From Parashewanella curva (GTDB taxonomy: Bacteria > Pseudomonadota > Gammaproteobacteria > Enterobacterales > Shewanellaceae), in NCBI RefSeq assembly GCF_003675895.1, contig NZ_ML014767.1, forward strand, positions 1-64,000: DNA of 64,000 nt, in the 5' to 3' direction. Both the position numbers and the translations under genes were made by a program. This document shows, in pieces, positions 28,084 to 38,067 of the stretch (within the stretch, counting starts at the first letter, position 1; each line of letters begins with the position of its first letter). The notes below the pieces were generated by a model. It was given only the letters and a program-made list of their open reading frames with translations. It searched no databases and was not told the DNA's origin.

Positions 28084-29331
28084 TTACTGAGGTAACAGCT
28101 GTTCACCTTGCCAAAGTTGAGTTAACGTTTCTCGCTGACGGATCACATGGCTTTTATCACCATCCACGATAACTTCTATCGCCTTAGGGCGAGAGTTATA
28201 GTTTGATGCCATGGTAAAACCATAAGCACCACAGCTGCGAACGGCAAGGTAGTCGTTGGGCTTGGTCACTAGCGGGCGGTTTTTACCCAAAAAGTCCCCC
28301 GTTTCACAAACGGGGCCAACAATGTCGTACTCGGTTGGTTCTCCAGACTGTTTGAATACAGGAATGATCTGGTGATAAGCTTGATAAAGTGATGGGCGTA
28401 ATAAGTCATTCATCGCACCATCAACAATCGCAAAATGCTTTTCTTCATTTTGTTTAAGGTATAACACTTGTGTTACAAAAATACCGGCATTGGCGGCAAT
28501 AGCCCTTCCTGGCTCCATAATGAGCTTTAATGGACGCCCTTGTAATTTTTTGACCACAGCTGCAGCATATTCATTAGGATGTGGTGGTATATCATCATCA
28601 TAAGGCGCACCTAAGCCACCCCCTATATCAAGATGTTGGATGTCGAAGCCTTCCTCATTCAGAGTATCAATTAATACCAACATGCGATCCATGGCATCAA
28701 GGAAAGGCTGTAATTCGGTTAACTGAGAGCCAATGTGACAGTCTGCGCCTACCACCTCGATATGAGGCAGGGATTGAGCCAGACGGAACGTTGCTAATGC
28801 ATCGCTCATGGAGATCCCAAACTTATTCTCTTTCATGCCCGTTGAGATATACGGGTGAGTACCGGCATCGATATCAGGGTTGATCCTTAAAGAAACCGGC
28901 GCTATTTTGCCACAATCTTCTGCAACAAGATTTAGGGTCTCTAGCTCGGCGATGGATTCAACGTTAAAGCAATGGATCCCAACCTCTAGTGCCTCGCGCA
29001 TTTCCTGCTGAGTTTTACCTATGCCAGAAAAAACCACTTTTTTCGGGTCGCCACCGGCTTCTATGACACGAGCGAGTTCACCACTCGATACAATATCAAA
29101 ACCACTGCCCAACTTTGCCATTAAATTCAAAATAGCCAAGTTTGAATTGGCTTTGACAGCATAGCAAATGAGATGTGGATGATCGGCTATCGCCGTTTTA
29201 AAGGCTTTAAAGTGACGTTCAAATGTGGCGCGAGAATAGAGGTACATTGGCGTACCGTATAGCTGTGCGAGTGATTGCACGTCGCATTGCTCTGCATAAA
29301 GAGATTGGCCTTGATAAGTAAAGTGATCCAT
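28084..29331 (-). CDS. lysA: Diaminopimelate decarboxylase LysA
   Basis: The 415-residue PLP enzyme of the fold III type has the Schiff-base Lys60 in CYAVKANSN, the glycine-rich GGGLGAPY, the EPGR motif (MEPGRAI) and the active Cys in GPVCETGDF. It makes lysine from meso-diaminopimelate. The start has AAGGAA upstream. It lies 20 bases after lptM and about 70 bases before dapF. Confidence 0.97.
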   Translation of the reverse strand: MDHFTYQGQSLYAEQCDVQSLAQLYGTPMYLYSRATFERHFKAFKTAIADHPHLICYAVKANSNLAILNLMAKLGSGFDIVSSGELARVIEAGGDPKKVVFSGIGKTQQEMREALEVGIHCFNVESIAELETLNLVAEDCGKIAPVSLRINPDIDAGTHPYISTGMKENKFGISMSDALATFRLAQSLPHIEVVGADCHIGSQLTELQPFLDAMDRMLVLIDTLNEEGFDIQHLDIGGGLGAPYDDDIPPHPNEYAAAVVKKLQGRPLKLIMEPGRAIAANAGIFVTQVLYLKQNEEKHFAIVDGAMNDLLRPSLYQAYHQIIPVFKQSGEPTEYDIVGPVCETGDFLGKNRPLVTKPNDYLAVRSCGAYGFTMASNYNSRPKAIEVIVDGDKSHVIRQRETLTQLWQGEQLLPQ

Positions 29332-29351
29332 AACTTATTTCCTTTTGCGAC

Positions 29352-29519
29352 TTATTTCGAGGCCGTAGATTGGGTGGTTTCAGCATTCTCATTAGGAGAT
29401 TGAACCTGTTGTGTCGATGCTTTATTGGTCTCTGGTACTGGGGTTTGATATAAAGGACCTTTCTGCCCGCAGCCACAAAGGCAAAGGCAGCTTAACAACA
29501 TCAACATCATTGGTTTCAT
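29352..29519 (-). CDS. lptM: LptM (YifL) small lipoprotein
   Basis: A 55-residue reading frame between lysA and cyaY encodes a short lipoprotein: MKPMMLMLLSCLCLCGCGQK then GPLYQTP, followed by a Gln/Thr/Ser-rich tail. The CGQKGPLY-type motif just after the lipid-bearing cysteine is the hallmark of LptM/YifL, which in E. coli binds LptDE and helps its maturation. The signal region is unusually rich in Cys (CLCLCGC), leaving the lipidated residue ambiguous (Cys15 or Cys17). The position upstream of lysA and divergent from cyaY is the classical one. Confidence 0.88.
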   Translation of the reverse strand: MKPMMLMLLSCLCLCGCGQKGPLYQTPVPETNKASTQQVQSPNENAETTQSTASK

Positions 29520-29593
29520 GCGTCTAATACTCTAAGTTTTATACATTTAGAGTTATAATCGCATTCAATGACTAAAAAGCAAAGGGTTCAAGC

Positions 29594-29923
29594 ATGAAAA
29601 TGACAGATACTGAATATCACCATAAGGTTGATGAAGTATTTCATACGATTGAAAACGCCATAGAGGCCATGATCGATGAACAAGATGCCGATATTGATAT
29701 TGATGCTAGTGGTGGTGTTCTTGACATTGCATTTGAAGATGGCTCCAAAATTGTCATCAATAAACAAGAGCCATTACATGAAATTTGGCTAGCAACGCGT
29801 TTTGGTGGTTATCATTTTAGTTTTGATGGCAATCAGTGGTATGACTCACGAAATAAGTGTGAGTTTGTGTCACACCTTGAATCGTCAATCACCAAGCAAA
29901 GTGGATTGGTGATCACTTTCTAA
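29594..29923 (+). CDS. cyaY: Frataxin-like iron donor CyaY
   Basis: The 109-residue protein has the frataxin pattern: an acidic first helix ([19 protein letters not shown]), an Asp-rich strand ([15 protein letters not shown]), and the core [23 protein letters not shown]. CyaY binds iron and modulates iron-sulfur assembly by IscS. ATG 29594 has AAAGGG upstream. It is divergent from lptM and convergent with cyaA, overlapping the cyaA stop by four bases. Confidence 0.96.
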   Translation: MKMTDTEYHHKVDEVFHTIENAIEAMIDEQDADIDIDASGGVLDIAFEDGSKIVINKQEPLHEIWLATRFGGYHFSFDGNQWYDSRNKCEFVSHLESSITKQSGLVITF

Positions 29924-32340
29924 AAATCACTCAGTGCTTCTTCGGCTGACATGCCAAAAGGCACGACCTCTAATTTACCCTCGGTTCGTTGTAGTAAGAA
30001 AAATTGCGGCAAATTAAAGTGGCCGCGATTTTCTGTTATTTCATTGAAGGCAAAGTGACGACTGATGGTAGAGACCAGTTGTTCAATAGGCTGTTTTCTT
30101 TGAACATAGTGTTGTATTTGATTGTGTTCATCCATAACAAATACTTCAATGTCCTCACCATTTTGCCTAAGAAAATACTGGATGGCGTCCATGGCAGCAT
30201 AATCCAATATGATTGGTGGGGCGCAGGTGTGGGGATCATCACACACTTCAGGGCGAGGTAGCTCGGTCAATTGATCGCAACTGATGCGTTGATAAAATGA
30301 TTTTGGCTCTTGTAAATCTTGGCAAAAGGCATTGTGACGATTGATAAAAATGCCAAAACGTTTCTCTGCGATATGGATAGGTTGCAACAAAGTGCAGGCA
30401 TCCGTTGCTCTGTGGGTCAAGCGAAGTATTTGACGTGTCAACCGTTCAATTTGTTGGGTTAGTTGTTGGTTAAGACGAACGGAGCAACTGAGCACTTCGA
30501 TTGGCAACAGTTCATCGGCACGACTTAACCCCGGTGCCATAAAGGTTAGGGCATCTAAGATAGCATTTTTGCCTTTAAAGCTGTGATAATGCCATTCTCC
30601 CCAGCTATTTACTGATAAGACATCAATGCTGCCAAGCATATTTTGCTTTTTTCTGCCTAAAGAGAAAATGTTGGCATTGAGCACATCGATCATCAGCTCT
30701 TGCCCCTGCCATTCGCTGGTGGGATCGGCTGATAAGTTGATGAGCAAGATCAGTTGACGATAGTACCAAGGCTGGTACAAGTCTTTTTTACTGACTTTAT
30801 TTTGTGTTGGTAGCTTTTTGGTTAGCCCAAGTAATCGTTTAGAGGTGTTTTCTAACTTTTTACACCGTTTGGATGTATCGTGGGCGATGTACCATTTCGT
30901 TTTTTGTGCGGCGACTTGATTAAAGCAAGCCCACATCAATAACCCAGATAACGCGGTGGCTTTATAAATTGGGCTTTCACCAATAAAGTCTGCCCCATTA
31001 AGCGCGCCTTGATACAAATAGAAATGACCATCACGATTAGATTGTATTACGGTTAATTCATACTCTGCGATGATCGAAGAAGAAATGCGGCGAAGCTGAT
31101 TAATTTGATGATCATTTTTATGGAAAAAAGTACTGAGCTTTCTGGTAAGAATATTCAGTTCTTCCATTTTTAAACTTTCACTAAGTCCCTGCTTAGATGC
31201 AAAAACCAATAAGGTCTGGTAGCTGGAAAGTAAAATCTCATGTAGCTGGTTATTAAACTGCTGAATTTGACCGCAATGCCAATTTTCACGTTGATCCAAC
31301 ATTTGTAATAAGGTGTTTGGCCATTGCCATTTCGCCACTAATTGTTTGAATTTTTCTGCTCGCCAATCGTCTTTGTGTTTTTCAAAGGTTAGCTTTAAAC
31401 CACATTTTAAATAAAAACAGCGACGCAAAACTTCTAATCGACGATTGTCGTTTAGCTTTAATAAATAGTCCTCGATGTAGTAATACATCACTAAATAAGG
31501 ATCATTTTCTAAGGAAAAATCATCCGATAAGATTTTTTGCCAAATTTTATCGGTAAGTAGAGTAGAGTTAGGATAATCACTGGCATATGCTTCCAGCAAC
31601 AGTACCTTTAATAGCGCCTTATGTGGTTTTTCGATGCCTTTGTATAAGTGCCATAGTGACGCACTAAAATACTCACTGGCGTCGAGATTGCGGACATCAC
31701 CCAAATGTAACAGTTCAGGGAGATCTTTAACGTGTGGCCACCAAGCAACGGCACGTCCAGCAAGACAAATTTGAGTACGATAAAACTCTTCGAGCAATAA
31801 CCAATGCTGCGCACTACCACTGTGCTCTCTACCTAGCGTTTGCTGCTGATCAGAATGTTTATGTTCACGACAAAATTGTTGAGGATGTACCAGATAAAAA
31901 TTCACTTCAAGATCATAGCTGGCAAACCATTGAGTAAGCTTGTCGAGTTTTGTTCTAAGTAATTCAAGATCTGAAGTTAAGATATCGGGACGATGGACAG
32001 CCCAAATATCGATATCACTATGCCTTGAGTGCCCAAAACTGGCCACACTGCCCATGGCATAAATTCCCTCAAATACTGGCTCTGCAATATGTTTAATCTC
32101 TGCTTGAAAGTTAAAAACTTCGCAAGCGTCATTAGTTTCAGGGTCTAAGGAAAAGTCAACAATACCCTGTGGAGTATCTTGGCTTACAAAACCAGGGAGC
32201 TTGCTGTGATTATGATGCAATAAATAAGGGATCAAGCGAAAGATGTGCTGCTGCATTGGCTCTAGTATCGATAAGATTCGAGCAAGTCTTATGTCATTTA
32301 GCTGATTAGCCAGCTTAGAAATTCGCTGTTGTTCAAGCAT
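29920..32340 (-). CDS. cyaA: Class I adenylate cyclase CyaA
   Basis: The 806-residue protein is a class I (enterobacterial) adenylate cyclase. The N-terminal nucleotidyltransferase motif is visible at GS 97-98 and D109/D111 in [20 protein letters not shown]. The C-terminal half is the regulatory region, which in enterics responds to EIIA(Glc). Length is slightly below E. coli (848). It makes cAMP for CRP. Its 3' end overlaps cyaY by four bases. Confidence 0.96.
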   Translation of the reverse strand: MLEQQRISKLANQLNDIRLARILSILEPMQQHIFRLIPYLLHHNHSKLPGFVSQDTPQGIVDFSLDPETNDACEVFNFQAEIKHIAEPVFEGIYAMGSVASFGHSRHSDIDIWAVHRPDILTSDLELLRTKLDKLTQWFASYDLEVNFYLVHPQQFCREHKHSDQQQTLGREHSGSAQHWLLLEEFYRTQICLAGRAVAWWPHVKDLPELLHLGDVRNLDASEYFSASLWHLYKGIEKPHKALLKVLLLEAYASDYPNSTLLTDKIWQKILSDDFSLENDPYLVMYYYIEDYLLKLNDNRRLEVLRRCFYLKCGLKLTFEKHKDDWRAEKFKQLVAKWQWPNTLLQMLDQRENWHCGQIQQFNNQLHEILLSSYQTLLVFASKQGLSESLKMEELNILTRKLSTFFHKNDHQINQLRRISSSIIAEYELTVIQSNRDGHFYLYQGALNGADFIGESPIYKATALSGLLMWACFNQVAAQKTKWYIAHDTSKRCKKLENTSKRLLGLTKKLPTQNKVSKKDLYQPWYYRQLILLINLSADPTSEWQGQELMIDVLNANIFSLGRKKQNMLGSIDVLSVNSWGEWHYHSFKGKNAILDALTFMAPGLSRADELLPIEVLSCSVRLNQQLTQQIERLTRQILRLTHRATDACTLLQPIHIAEKRFGIFINRHNAFCQDLQEPKSFYQRISCDQLTELPRPEVCDDPHTCAPPIILDYAAMDAIQYFLRQNGEDIEVFVMDEHNQIQHYVQRKQPIEQLVSTISRHFAFNEITENRGHFNLPQFFLLQRTEGKLEVVPFGMSAEEALSDF

Positions 32341-32774
32341 CGAAAGAGTACATCAAATACGGCAGGAAGGGCTAATGCTAGCGAGAAACGTCATTATGAG
32401 CAAGTTAAAGTGAAGTGGATCACGAAACTTGTTGGTTTTACGGGGTGGATCACGAAATTGTCATATAAATAACAAGAAGTTTTATGAAAAAATAGGAGCC
32501 ATCCATGGCGGGGGTGGGTGCTTTCGTACTAGGTTATATAAAACTCAAAAATATTATGATAGAAAATTGAATGTCTAAGACGCTTAAAAGCTTATACTCA
32601 TTCTAATTATGGTTGCATGGTCTGAAAATCAGGTTAAACCCTGAGTTTAAGTCAAGTCGTTTTTTGCTGAGAGGGTTACTGCAATGGCGTTGGTAAAATG
32701 TGTATAAATGTTAATTTGAAAATCCTTAATCTGAGTAGTATTGTTTTTATATGAATAGCTAATTGAAAAATTAA
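32341..32774. other. Intergenic region upstream of cyaA with direct repeats
   Basis: This 434-base AT-rich stretch separates the cyaA start from the ART-like gene. It should hold the cyaA promoter on the minus strand. On the plus strand it contains two copies of GTGGATCACGAAA (see 32415-32457) and a small palindrome TCAGGTTAAACCCTGA near 32628. No protein-like frame is found. It looks like a scar of inserted or deleted DNA, since in related genomes I would expect little between cyaA and its neighbour. Confidence 0.45.
32415..32457 (+). repeat. Direct repeat GTGGATCACGAAA, possible solo insertion sequence end
   Basis: The 13-mer GTGGATCACGAAA occurs at 32415-32427 and 32445-32457, 30 bases apart, both followed by a CTTG- or TTG-type sequence. 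Repeated short boxes near an end are typical of IS21-family elements, where the transposase binds several subterminal copies. No transposase gene is near. This could be a remnant end or a protein-binding site. Confidence 0.4.
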
Positions 32775-33650
32775 ATGCATTTCGTACCAAGAACAGAAAT
32801 CGCCCCGTGTTTTGCGGCACAAAATAGAGAGCTATCGGATGAACAGCGGTACTCACAGGCGCTTCAAGAACATTGTAGAAATTTTATTTATCATCAAAGA
32901 ACGCATAGTGACAGTAGTGAGAGATACTATTGTGATTTAGTTGGGAGTGATGGAATTAAACGCTTTTGGCAACTTCTCGATTATAAACCAAGCTCTTTTA
33001 TTCCCCAGTCTATGGTGTGTACCCCTAAACCTGAAGCGATCAGTCAAATTGGTATAGTGTACTTAGGGGATAGCAAAAGTCCGGAGCATGTTTTCACCAA
33101 TGGATTTTCGTCGAGAACTCATCCAAATATTGATTCAGATAAGGCCTTATATGAAGCATTGTTAGATATCCATATTGAAGAGAAAGTAGGGAGTTCAAGA
33201 CTAGGTACTATGGCCACTTGCCAAGAAACCGCTGTATGCTGCTCTACATCCTTAACTTCTGCTTTAAACTCCTTATCAACAGAAGGAGAAATCAGTGAGA
33301 CTTATGTTTACTGTTGTTATGCTCCGGTAGGGGTCAAGCTATATGAAACAGTACAGCAGTTTGATCATAGATATAACAATTTAGAATCTATTACCGCAGC
33401 TAAAGAAACCTTAGTGGCAAAAATAGAACCTGAGCATGTAATAAAAGCATGGAAGATTCAAAAAAGAACATTAAGAATCAAAGAGAGTGAAATCGATAAA
33501 TTTACTCAGTTAGAAGTGTCAGAAAACCCTTCTATTGATGAGTGTGTAAAAATGTACTTTGCTCGTGTTAACCCTGAGCTTCCGAAACAGCTTCCCTTCC
33601 TAATACCTCATAACACTTTGGGTTCAGTTGTAAGGAAGAGGGTAAAATAA
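32775..33650 (+). CDS. Protein resembling pertussis-toxin-type ADP-ribosyltransferases
   Basis: The 291-residue protein has no signal peptide. Residues ~93-230 follow the order of the pertussis toxin S1/cholera toxin A fold: VYLGDSKSPEHVFTNGF (95-111) against the toxin VYRYDSRPPEDVFQNGF; an STS motif at 157-159 (CCSTSLTSAL); a YVYCCYAPVGVKLYE strand like YIYEVRADNNFYG; and AKETLVAKIEPEHVIKAW (E211) in place of the catalytic-Glu region QSEYLAHRRIPPENI. The Arg that binds NAD (VYR) is Leu97 here, so activity is uncertain. The N-terminal ~90 residues are unrecognised. ATG 32775 has only a weak ribosome site. Flanks are the repeat-bearing spacer and an RND operon. It could be a secreted effector, an inactive relative or a chance partial likeness; the collinearity of four blocks makes the fold call fairly convincing. 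Confidence 0.6.
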   Translation: MHFVPRTEIAPCFAAQNRELSDEQRYSQALQEHCRNFIYHQRTHSDSSERYYCDLVGSDGIKRFWQLLDYKPSSFIPQSMVCTPKPEAISQIGIVYLGDSKSPEHVFTNGFSSRTHPNIDSDKALYEALLDIHIEEKVGSSRLGTMATCQETAVCCSTSLTSALNSLSTEGEISETYVYCCYAPVGVKLYETVQQFDHRYNNLESITAAKETLVAKIEPEHVIKAWKIQKRTLRIKESEIDKFTQLEVSENPSIDECVKMYFARVNPELPKQLPFLIPHNTLGSVVRKRVK

Positions 33651-33800
33651 CTTTACTCGTTTTATCGCTATTCACTTCTCAATACAAAAATATTCGGAAA
33701 AATTTGAGTTGCTTTACAGAGTTTTCTTTTTATATGGTTTACAGCTCATAGCTAATTTGCTCAAATAACCTGATTATTATGATTAATCGGGTAATTTGTA

Positions 33801-34868
33801 ATGAAGTTGACAGTCCATCAATGTGCGTACCTTTCCCCTCTATTTTTTGCTTTGATGATCGCGGGTTGTGGCAAGCAACCGGAGCAAACTCAAACAGCAG
33901 AGGTCGTTCGTCCTGTTCAAATCTATAAAGTTAAAGAAGCCTCAAGTCAGCAAAGCTGGACGTTTCCAGCGACAATTTCAGCGTTTAAATCCACAGAACT
34001 TGCCTTTAACTCAGGTGGTAAATTGACGAGTTTTAATATCACCAAAGGCCAAGAGGTCAAAAAAGGCCAACTGCTGGCGAGTATTGACGATAGAGACTTT
34101 CAGCTTAAATTAAATTCTGCTAATGCTAATTTTCAAACAGCTAAACTCAGCTATGAAAGAGGTAAGAAGTTAGTTAAGAAGAATATTATTTCTAGAAGTG
34201 ACTTTGATACTTTGGAGTCTCAATTTAAAGTTGCTGAATCTCAGTATGATAGCGCTAAAAAAGCACTTAAAGATACTAAAATTTATGCGCCTTATGATGG
34301 ACTTATTGCCAGTAAACAAGCGGCGAACCATGACAATGTAGGGGCAGGGCAAACCGTATTGTCGTTAATTGCAGCCGGAAAGTTCAGTGCCGATTTTGAT
34401 ATCCCTCCGGCAAGACTAAATTATATTAATCAGCATCATCCAGATGGCATTTATGTGGTGTTTAAACAATTTGATGGAGCAAAAGCGAAAGCAGATTTTA
34501 AAGAAATTTCACTCTTGCCAAGTAAGTCGTCACAGTCTTATCAGGTCACCATGTCGTTCACGCCCCCTAAAAATGTCGTAGTATTGCCAGGAATGAGCGC
34601 CGAAGTTCGAATGGATAATAAACTTGATGCCAAACAGTTAGATTTACTTATTCCAACCAAATCAGTGATCAGCGTTGGTGATGATAAATTTGTATGGAAA
34701 GTCGATCCTAAGACCATGACAACAGTGAAAACACCTGTAGATATCAAGCCAGGCATTGGTGAGTTTGTTGCAGTTAAATCAGGTGTTCATACGGGTGATC
34801 AAATTATTACTAGCGGCGCGTCATACGCGGTAGAAGGCATGAAAGTTTCTATCTGGCAACCAAAATAA
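33801..34868 (+). CDS. RND efflux periplasmic adaptor (membrane fusion protein)
   Basis: The 355-residue protein is an HlyD/AcrA-type adaptor with a lipoprotein signal (LFFALMIAGC). The order is beta-barrel start (STELAFNSGGKLTSFNITKG), biotinyl-lipoyl half motif (EVKKGQLLASIDDRDF), a helical hairpin (~100-145), and second lipoyl half (KIYAPYDGLIASKQA). It links the inner-membrane pump to an outer-membrane channel. The permease follows 15 bases later. No regulator gene is beside it. Confidence 0.93.
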   Translation: MKLTVHQCAYLSPLFFALMIAGCGKQPEQTQTAEVVRPVQIYKVKEASSQQSWTFPATISAFKSTELAFNSGGKLTSFNITKGQEVKKGQLLASIDDRDFQLKLNSANANFQTAKLSYERGKKLVKKNIISRSDFDTLESQFKVAESQYDSAKKALKDTKIYAPYDGLIASKQAANHDNVGAGQTVLSLIAAGKFSADFDIPPARLNYINQHHPDGIYVVFKQFDGAKAKADFKEISLLPSKSSQSYQVTMSFTPPKNVVVLPGMSAEVRMDNKLDAKQLDLLIPTKSVISVGDDKFVWKVDPKTMTTVKTPVDIKPGIGEFVAVKSGVHTGDQIITSGASYAVEGMKVSIWQPK

Positions 34869-34883
34869 TCGTAGGGCAATGAC

Positions 34884-37800
34884 ATGAATATCGCAGAATT
34901 ATCGATTCGCAATAAAGTCATTTGTACGCTTGCGATCATTATCACTTTAATTACGGGCTGGAATGCATTTAAGACCATGGTGCGCTTGGAAGATCCTGAG
35001 TTCATTATTCGCCAAGCCCAAGTGATCACCTACTACCCAGGTGCTACAGCAGAACAAGTAGCCGAAGAAGTGACAGACCCAGTGGAAACGGCCATTCAGC
35101 AAATGGCTGAAGTTAAAACTATTAAATCGGTTTCTAGCCCAGGTAAATCGGAAATTTCGGTAGAAATAAAATACAAGTTTTCAAAGAATAAACAGCAGCT
35201 TCAAGGTATGTGGAGTAAACTGCGTAATAAAGTTGCTAATGCCAAATCCAAACTCCCTCCTGGTGTTGGGGCACCTTATGTCGCTGATGACTTTGGCGAT
35301 TTATTTGGTATGTATTACTTTGTCTACGGCGATGATTACTCAATAAAGCAACTCAGAGATTATTCTAAGACACTGCGAAACCAGCTGTTGCAGGTTCCCG
35401 GTGTTGCAAGAGTGGCGTTAACTGGTGAGTCTCAGCCAGCCATTTATATTGCCATTTCTCGTGCAAAAACCTTAGCTTTGGGCGTTTCACTTAATCAAAT
35501 TTATCAAAACTTGAAACAACGTAATTTAGTGGTTGATGCCGGTAATACTCAAGTGGGTGACTTGAGAATGGCCATCATGCCATCAGGAGGCGTAGATTCC
35601 GTTACTGACATTAAAAATACGCTGATCAGCACAACTCAAGATGGGAATCTTATTCATTTAAGTGACATAGCTACCGTAACTCGTGGAGAGAAAACCCCTG
35701 CCCAAAGTTACCTTTACTACAATGGGCACAGAGCGATTGCTATCGGCGTTTCAGCGTCCAGTGGTGAAAACGTCGTCAAACTAGGCGAGAAAGTTACGAA
35801 AAAACTAGCAGAGTCAGTCAATACACGCCCACTTGGTATGGAGCTGGGTCAGTTTTATCAGCAAGGCGAAGAAGTAAAAGCCTCGATTGATAACTTTGTC
35901 AGCAACGTAATCGCCGCCTTAGCCATTGTAATTGGTACTCTGTTTATCTTCATGGGCATGCGCTCAGCTGTCGTGATTGGTGCGATTTTATTACTGACCA
36001 TTTCAGCAACGCTAGCCGTCATGGATTTAGGTGGCATTCCTATGCATCGTATTTCGCTGGGTGCTCTGATTATTGCCCTCGGGATGATGGTGGATAATGC
36101 GATTGTAGTTGCTGAAGGCATGCTTATCAGCATCACCAAAGGTGAAAATAAACTGGCTGCGGCTAAGCGTATCGTTGGTCAAACGATTTGGCCACTACTC
36201 GGAGGGACTTTAGTCGGAAGTTTAGCCTTTGCTCCGATTGGCTTTGCACCCGGTAGTACCGCAGAATTTACAGGAAGTTTGTTCTGGGTGATCTTCATTT
36301 CGCTCATGTTTAGCTGGGTGTTTGCTGTTACCTTAACACCACTTTTCTGCCATGAGCTATTTAAAGCTAAAGTGATAACCGATATCGAGCAACAAGAGAG
36401 CAAACTTACTCAAGGTTATAAAAACTTTATTCGCAATGCAGTTAAGCATAGATGGAAAGTGGTGACTCTGACGGTAAGTTTATTTGTAGCGGCGGCTTAC
36501 GGCTTCAGTTTTGTGAAAAGTGGTTTCTTCCCTGCATCGACTACACCGCAAATCGTCGTGGACTTTTGGTTACCTGAAGGCACAGACATCAGCGATACTA
36601 AATCGCAAATGCACAAGCTTGAGAAGTATCTACAAAAACTGGATCACGTTAAAACAGTAGAAACTTCCGTAGGCAGTGGTGGTTTACGTTATATGTTGGT
36701 TTACTCGCCAGAGTCACCCAACTCTTCGTACGGTCAAGCTTTAGTGATTGTTGATGATTATAAGCAAATTGATCATTTGATCCCTACGATACAACATCAA
36801 ATCAATACTGAGTTTCCAGCGGCTCAATCGAAAGTTTGGCGATTCCAATTAGGCCCAGGTGGTGGTTCTAAAATCGAAGTGGAGTTTACGGGGCCTACCC
36901 CTGCTGTGCTTCGCGATTTAGCTAATCAAGCCAAAGCCATAATGCACGATAATGGCAATGCGATTTCAATTAAAGATGACTGGAGACAACAGGTTGCAGC
37001 GATTGAACCAATGTTTTCAGAGCAAAAAGCCAGTCAGGTCGGAATTACTCGCCAAGATGTCGCAATGGCATTAAAACAAGTTTATACCGGACGTGATATT
37101 GGCGTTTATAGGGAAGGCAACCAGCTGATCCCATTGATTGCAGCCGCACCAGATTCTGAAAAAGTGGATATTCATTCTATTGGTCAAACTCAAGTGATCA
37201 GTAGTGCTACCGGTGCTGTTGTTAGCCTTGACTCTGTTGTTAACGGCTATAAAACCGTATGGCGTGATAATTTGATGCGTCGTGAAGATCGACTTTGGAG
37301 TATCAAAGCGCAGTCAGATCCTAAAGCTGGCGTATTGGCATCTGAGCTGAGAGCTAGCTTGTTACCGAAGATTGAGGCGATCAAACTGCCTGCGGGCTAT
37401 GAGATGGAGTGGGGTGGTGAGTATAAAAACTCAAAAGACGCCAATAGCGATTTAGCCAGTACCCTTCCTGTTGGTTTAGCTTCGATGGTATTAGTTGTAT
37501 TCTTGCTGTTCGGAACTGTGAAGCAACCTGCATTGATCTGGCTTGTAGTGCCGCTTGCCATTATTGGGGTTGTTATCGGTCTGTTGGTGACTGATCTACC
37601 TATGGAATTCATGGCGATACTCGGTTTGTTGTCGCTTTCAGGTCTATTGATCAAAAATGCGATTGTGTTGGTCGATCAAATTGATCTTGAAATCAAAGAA
37701 GGTAAACCAAGGTTAGATGCGATTGTCGATGCCGCAACCAGCCGTGTTAGACCGGTATCTATGGGCGCATTGACTACGGTTTTAGGTATCATTCCATTAT

Positions 37801-37943
37801 TTTATGATGCTTTCTTCAAATCCATGTCGGTGGTACTGGGTTTTGGATTAACCTTTGCAACAGTATTGACCTTAGTGGTGGTGCCTGTGTTCTACAGTAT
37901 CTTTTTCAATGTTAAAAATGATGAGAGTAAAGTAACAGCGTAA
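34884..37943 (+). CDS. RND efflux permease
   Basis: The 1019-residue pump has the RND pattern: twelve membrane helices with two large periplasmic loops, the TM4 motif GMMVDNAIVVAEG, and the TM10 Lys in LLIKNAIVLVDQ. The Asp pair of AcrB TM4 (DD) is D-N here, as in several other RND subfamilies, so proton relay is still expected through one Asp. It resembles TriC/VexK-like proteins rather than AcrB. No TolC gene is in the pair, so the outer-membrane channel comes from elsewhere. Substrate is unknown. Confidence 0.93.
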   Translation: MNIAELSIRNKVICTLAIIITLITGWNAFKTMVRLEDPEFIIRQAQVITYYPGATAEQVAEEVTDPVETAIQQMAEVKTIKSVSSPGKSEISVEIKYKFSKNKQQLQGMWSKLRNKVANAKSKLPPGVGAPYVADDFGDLFGMYYFVYGDDYSIKQLRDYSKTLRNQLLQVPGVARVALTGESQPAIYIAISRAKTLALGVSLNQIYQNLKQRNLVVDAGNTQVGDLRMAIMPSGGVDSVTDIKNTLISTTQDGNLIHLSDIATVTRGEKTPAQSYLYYNGHRAIAIGVSASSGENVVKLGEKVTKKLAESVNTRPLGMELGQFYQQGEEVKASIDNFVSNVIAALAIVIGTLFIFMGMRSAVVIGAILLLTISATLAVMDLGGIPMHRISLGALIIALGMMVDNAIVVAEGMLISITKGENKLAAAKRIVGQTIWPLLGGTLVGSLAFAPIGFAPGSTAEFTGSLFWVIFISLMFSWVFAVTLTPLFCHELFKAKVITDIEQQESKLTQGYKNFIRNAVKHRWKVVTLTVSLFVAAAYGFSFVKSGFFPASTTPQIVVDFWLPEGTDISDTKSQMHKLEKYLQKLDHVKTVETSVGSGGLRYMLVYSPESPNSSYGQALVIVDDYKQIDHLIPTIQHQINTEFPAAQSKVWRFQLGPGGGSKIEVEFTGPTPAVLRDLANQAKAIMHDNGNAISIKDDWRQQVAAIEPMFSEQKASQVGITRQDVAMALKQVYTGRDIGVYREGNQLIPLIAAAPDSEKVDIHSIGQTQVISSATGAVVSLDSVVNGYKTVWRDNLMRREDRLWSIKAQSDPKAGVLASELRASLLPKIEAIKLPAGYEMEWGGEYKNSKDANSDLASTLPVGLASMVLVVFLLFGTVKQPALIWLVVPLAIIGVVIGLLVTDLPMEFMAILGLLSLSGLLIKNAIVLVDQIDLEIKEGKPRLDAIVDAATSRVRPVSMGALTTVLGIIPLFYDAFFKSMSVVLGFGLTFATVLTLVVVPVFYSIFFNVKNDESKVTA

Positions 37944-37962
37944 ACCTAACTTGAAATATTTC

Positions 37963-37993
37963 AGCGGTGCTTTATCAAAGTGCCGCTTTTTTA
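37963..37993 (+). terminator. Intrinsic terminator after the RND operon
   Basis: AGCGGTGCTTT (37963-37973) pairs with AAAGTGCCGCT (37977-37987), with two G-T wobbles and a short loop, and is followed by a T-run to 37992. It separates the efflux operon from hemC. Confidence 0.8.
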
Positions 37994-38067
37994 TTGCAAA
38001 AATAGCAACTTTATCAAGGCAATGATAGCATTGCCCTAATCATTGAGTCGTAAAAGTGGAACTGTCG

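Noticed and set aside
29219-29476. 85-codon minus-strand frame overlapping lysA and lptM
   Set aside because: It is in another frame from both lysA and the convincing LptM lipoprotein, and has basic low-complexity content.
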